Source: Dyella dinghuensis
Lineage (GTDB): Bacteria > Pseudomonadota > Gammaproteobacteria > Xanthomonadales > Rhodanobacteraceae
Length of the DNA stretch: 64,000 nt
Direction: 5' to 3'
Assembly (NCBI RefSeq): GCF_003977615.1
Contig: NZ_RYZR01000005.1
Coordinates: 558,001-622,000, forward strand
The position numbers were made by a program, and so were the translations under genes. Below are positions 60,698 to 64,000 of the stretch, piece by piece (within the stretch, counting starts at the first letter, position 1; every line of letters starts with the position of its first letter). The notes below the pieces were generated by a model, which saw only the letters and a list, made by a program, of their open reading frames with translations, did no database searches and was not told the DNA's origin.

Positions 60698-62206
60698 CCA
60701 AGACACGTAGTTCATTCCCACTTCCACGACGACGGGCACGATCGCCAACGCGGGACCGGCGCAGGCAAGAAAGCGTTGCTCGATAGATGGCATTTTTTCT
60801 TCGAGCGTCAGCAATCCGAACAGGGCGTAGCCGATGCACGGCAACGCGAACAAACCGATCGGAAAATCCATGTAGCGGCCGTCGAACGCCATCAGGATGT
60901 CGTAGAGCACCAGGCCGAACAGCGCGACGAAGCGCCACCACGACGCGGGTTCGGAATGATCGTAGCGATCCGCCAGATGCGCCGCGATACGACGCCCCAG
61001 CGCAAGCGCCACCATCAACGCCAACGCCAGGCTCACCGAAGACAGCACCCATTCCCATAGCGGACCGCAGGCGTACATCATCTTTCGCACTTGCCACGCA
61101 ATGGCTGCGCCTGCTGCCACGCCCGACAGGAACGATGCAAACCAGCCACGCCAGCTGTGCCACGTGCGGCCGACGCCACCGACGACCATAAACAGTACCG
61201 CGCCAATGCCGGACGCCACCCAGCCCCACCACCAATGCGGCTCTTCCGTCACCGGTCCGAGCATCGCAAATTTCGGATTTGCATCGGAATCGAAAATGCC
61301 CCAATAACCGCCGACGGTGCCTTCCAGCGCACGCTTCCACGGTTGATCGAATGTCTCGATCACGTTGTAGGGCATGTGCACGGTCGCCGCGTAGTTGACG
61401 AACTCACGCAGATAGCGCGCCTCGTTGACGAGGCTTGGTTCGGCGGTGCGGCGCAGGCGGCCGGCACTCGGCCAACCCGTCTCGCCGATCATCAGCTGCT
61501 TGCCGGGAAACGCGTGCTGCAAGCGTGTGTAGATGCTCTCGACGTACGGCACGGCATCCTTCGCAGCAACCGGTTTGTCTTCCCAATACGGCAGGATGTG
61601 GATGGTGATGAAGTCCACCGAGTTCGCCATTTGCGGATACTGCAGCCAGCGTTCCCACACATCGGCGTAGGTAATCGGAATGTCGGACGGCGTCGCCGCA
61701 CGAACGGTCTGGATGTAGGTCGCCAGATTCTTCGGCGACACCTCGCCACGCAGCAGCACTTCATTGCCGACGACGATGCCGCGTATCGTCTTCGGATTCG
61801 CATTGGCCGTCGCGATACCCGTCGCTATTTCCCGCTCGTTCTGCTTGCTGACGCTGCTGATCCAGATGCCCATCAACACTTGCATGTGATAGCGCGCAGC
61901 AATCGCCGGCACCGCACTCAATCCATTGCTTTGCGAATAGGTCCGCACGCAATCGAAGCGTTGCGAGAGCGCACGCAGATCTTCATCGATGCGTTCCGGC
62001 GTGATGACGAACCTGGTATTCAGCGGCGACTCGCCCACCTTGCGGAACGGCGCGTACGACACGCAGGCAATGCGCGCCGACGGCGCATCCTGCAGGCTCA
62101 CCGGCTGCCCGACGCTCCACCACCAGATCACGCCGGTCAACGCGGCAGCCACCAGCAGCAACCAGGCGAAGCCGAAAGCAACAGCGTTATTGGAAGGTTG
62201 CGGCAT
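60608..62206 (-). CDS. GH17-like glucan-modifying membrane protein
   Basis: 532 aa. A short N-terminal helix (about 10-28) is followed by a GH17-type barrel (about 45-310): CVSYAPFRKVGESPLN, RTYSQSNGLSAVPAIA, the acid/base site in IVVGNEVLLRGEVS, and the nucleophile in MIGETGWPSAGR. Six to eight membrane helices fill the C-terminal half (about 325-525). Proteins of this layout in proteobacteria are linked to synthesis or remodelling of beta-glucans, such as cyclic or beta-1,6 forms. The catalytic domain should face the periplasm. It is divergent from the transglycosylase gene. Confidence 0.85.
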   Translation of the reverse strand: MPQPSNNAVAFGFAWLLLVAAALTGVIWWWSVGQPVSLQDAPSARIACVSYAPFRKVGESPLNTRFVITPERIDEDLRALSQRFDCVRTYSQSNGLSAVPAIAARYHMQVLMGIWISSVSKQNEREIATGIATANANPKTIRGIVVGNEVLLRGEVSPKNLATYIQTVRAATPSDIPITYADVWERWLQYPQMANSVDFITIHILPYWEDKPVAAKDAVPYVESIYTRLQHAFPGKQLMIGETGWPSAGRLRRTAEPSLVNEARYLREFVNYAATVHMPYNVIETFDQPWKRALEGTVGGYWGIFDSDANPKFAMLGPVTEEPHWWWGWVASGIGAVLFMVVGGVGRTWHSWRGWFASFLSGVAAGAAIAWQVRKMMYACGPLWEWVLSSVSLALALMVALALGRRIAAHLADRYDHSEPASWWRFVALFGLVLYDILMAFDGRYMDFPIGLFALPCIGYALFGLLTLEEKMPSIEQRFLACAGPALAIVPVVVEVGMNYVSWLWLGLNVAIAVPVWVNGCRHAIRLQPQEA

Positions 62207-62371
62207 GGGTTATCCGTCGGTGCGTTGTGCTCCAAACGCGGAAGCTTAGCAGCCTGATCGCCATCGGCACGCTCACTGGTTCTCGACGAAATGCATGGAA
62301 AGCTTACGACTCGTTCAGGGCGCCGCCAAACCATCCATTACACTTTGCCGGGATTGCCCGCAGGAGTTTCC

Positions 62372-64000
62372 ATGGCCCCGCAAGCCGTAACGCGTCTTGG
62401 CCGCCGTCTGTTGATCGTGATCGCCAGCTGCATGCTGGCCGCTCCGATCGCCGCGCAGACGGACACCGCAACCCTCGAATCGCAACGTGCGGCGTTCAAA
62501 CAAGCTTATGCCGCGGCAAGTCAGGGCGGTGACAGCTGGCGCTCGCTGGCGAGCGGATTGCAGGATTATCCGCTGTATCCCTACCTCGAAGCCGCGTCGC
62601 TGGAGCACGACATCCAGCAAGCCGACCGGCCCACGGTCGAGGCGTACCTCAAGCAGAATCCGGATCTGATCCCAGCCGATGACCTGCGTCGTAACTTTTT
62701 GGCGGAACTGGCGCGGCGTCAGGACTGGACCGACTTTCAGGCGATGTATCAACCCGGCCTTGGCGATGCGCTGACCTGCGACGCGTTGCAGGCGAAGCTG
62801 GCCGGGAGTGTCGCGCTCGATTTCAACAAAGATCTTGCAGGACTTTGGTCGGAGGCGTCGCTGCCGTCCGCCTGCGATCCCGTCTTGCAAGCCGCCCATG
62901 ACCAAGGGCTGCTGACACCGGCGCGGCTATGGGCGCGTATCGATCTGGCTGCCGATGCGGGTAAAGGCAACACCATTTCGGCCCTGGCGCCATGGCTGCC
63001 CGATGGCGATGCCAATGAAGCGCAGCGTCTGGCGCAGGCACTGAACGATCCCGCCAGCGCTGTTCGTGCCGCGGGAACATGGCCCGATACACCGCGCTCA
63101 CGACAGGCCGCCACGCTTGCACTGGTACGTCTGGCACGCCGCCAATCGGATACGGCCGACGACGCATGGCAGAGCCTGCAAGGTCATTTCCAGTTCACCC
63201 CCACGCAACGCAACAACATTCTCAATGCACTGGCCGTGTTTCACGCCACCGATTACGACGCCAATGCATTACAGCGCCTGATCGACCTGCCCGCTTCGGC
63301 GCAAACCGATACCAGCCGCGAATGGCGCGTGCGCGTTGCGCTGGCAGCACAGAACTGGAGCGCGGTGCTGGCAGCCATCGAGGCGATGCCTCCGTCACAG
63401 CGACAGGATGACGAGTGGCAGTATTTCCGCGCGCGTGCACTGAGCCAGCTCGGCCGATCGGACGAAGCGCAACGCGCTTACAACAGCGTGGCTATGCAAT
63501 CGAGCTACTTCGGCTATCTCGCCGCAGATCATCAGAACACGTCTTATTCCATCTGCTCCGTGCAACCGGCGGGCAGTCAACAAGGCGAGCAGGACGTGCT
63601 GGCGATCCCTGGTATCCGCCGCGCGTTCGAACTGTTTGCCGTGGACATGCTCAATCCCGCGCGGCGCGAGTGGAACAGAGCGCTTGCCAACGCCGATGCG
63701 CAGACCATTCGACAGGCCGTCGTCCTCGCCGACCAGCGCGGCTGGTACGACCGCGCCGTGTTCGCGTTCAACAACGGACAAGGCCTGCACTACTACACGC
63801 TGCGCTTTCCGTTGGGACGCCAGTACAACCTCGTGCAGCGGGCCGATCAGGCCGGCATCGATCCCTATTGGGCCTACGGCATTCTTCGCGTGGAAAGCGC
63901 CTGGATGTTCGACGCCCACAGCGGTGCCGATGCGCGCGGTCTGATGCAGCTCGTCCCCGGCAGCGCTGCAGAGGTGGCCCGCCGCAACGGGCTGCCGTGG
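62372..64000 (+). CDS. slt: Soluble lytic murein transglycosylase (cut by window edge)
   Basis: 543 codons seen from ATG 62372; the C-terminus is missing. The signal peptide (about 1-28) ends IAAQ. A long alpha-superhelical U domain (about 30-440) is followed by the SLT domain with the catalytic Glu E508 in GILRVESAWMFDAHSG and the following GLMQLVPGSA. It cuts the glycan strands of peptidoglycan to 1,6-anhydromuropeptides. Start is supported by AGGAG nine bases upstream. Confidence 0.93.
   Translation, partial: MAPQAVTRLGRRLLIVIASCMLAAPIAAQTDTATLESQRAAFKQAYAAASQGGDSWRSLASGLQDYPLYPYLEAASLEHDIQQADRPTVEAYLKQNPDLIPADDLRRNFLAELARRQDWTDFQAMYQPGLGDALTCDALQAKLAGSVALDFNKDLAGLWSEASLPSACDPVLQAAHDQGLLTPARLWARIDLAADAGKGNTISALAPWLPDGDANEAQRLAQALNDPASAVRAAGTWPDTPRSRQAATLALVRLARRQSDTADDAWQSLQGHFQFTPTQRNNILNALAVFHATDYDANALQRLIDLPASAQTDTSREWRVRVALAAQNWSAVLAAIEAMPPSQRQDDEWQYFRARALSQLGRSDEAQRAYNSVAMQSSYFGYLAADHQNTSYSICSVQPAGSQQGEQDVLAIPGIRRAFELFAVDMLNPARREWNRALANADAQTIRQAVVLADQRGWYDRAVFAFNNGQGLHYYTLRFPLGRQYNLVQRADQAGIDPYWAYGILRVESAWMFDAHSGADARGLMQLVPGSAAEVARRNGLPW

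Overview
The window looks like chromosomal DNA from a gammaproteobacterium of the Xanthomonadales, most likely Rhodanobacteraceae (Dyella, Luteibacter, Frateuria or Rhodanobacter type). This is an inference from high GC content, the protein sequences, and gene neighbourhoods such as rhlB next to trxA and rho, and cytochrome c4 followed by two dsbA genes. No species is claimed. Coding density is high, most neighbouring genes overlap by 1-8 bases, and I see no phage, insertion sequence, tRNA, rRNA or CRISPR array.

Region 1-15 kb holds mostly housekeeping genes: a two-component system cut by the left edge, rpoH with a perfect CIRCE operator in its leader, ung coupled to a two-receiver protein, ftsEX, rhlB, trxA, rho with a long low-complexity N-terminal extension, a second two-component system, a plant-type glutamate-cysteine ligase and a LysE/ArgO-type exporter.

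Region 14.7-18.5 kb is a bufferin-type RiPP metallophore locus. It has a Cys-rich BufA2-like precursor, its BufB (DUF692) and BufC (DUF2063) partners, a divergent DoxX-family membrane protein, and an AraC-family regulator downstream.

Region 18.5-28.8 kb is a stress-lipid island: an unrecognised secreted protein, a fatty-acid desaturase, an FAD oxidoreductase, DUF1365, two cyclopropane-synthase-like methyltransferases, DUF2878, DUF1295 and a lipocalin. It ends in a SigK-like ECF sigma factor and its RskA-like anti-sigma factor. Two short intergenic gaps in the island share TGCATCC-N16-CGTAT, a good candidate for the sigma factor's promoter.

Region 31-50.3 kb is a large isoprenoid and hopanoid island. 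On the minus strand are the lower mevalonate-pathway genes: mvaD, phosphomevalonate kinase, an HMG-CoA reductase fused to mevalonate kinase, and idi. They continue into hpnH and hpnB. On the plus strand are hpnI-hpnJ-hpnK-hpnL, a ferritin-like di-iron protein, then a eukaryotic-type squalene synthase, squalene-hopene cyclase and hpnG. hpnA lies between them on the minus strand. With ispA at 52.7 kb this takes HMG-CoA to extended, sugar-decorated hopanoids. HMG-CoA synthase is not in the window.

Region 50.3-64 kb holds copC and copD, ispA, bioD, a TMEM175-like channel, free methionine-R-sulfoxide reductase, engB, cytochrome c4, two DsbA proteins, an EEP-family hydrolase, a GH17-like membrane protein and a soluble lytic transglycosylase cut by the right edge. 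Two long palindromic intergenic repeats and a REPIN-like element (which forms the 5' end of hpnK) are the only repeats seen.
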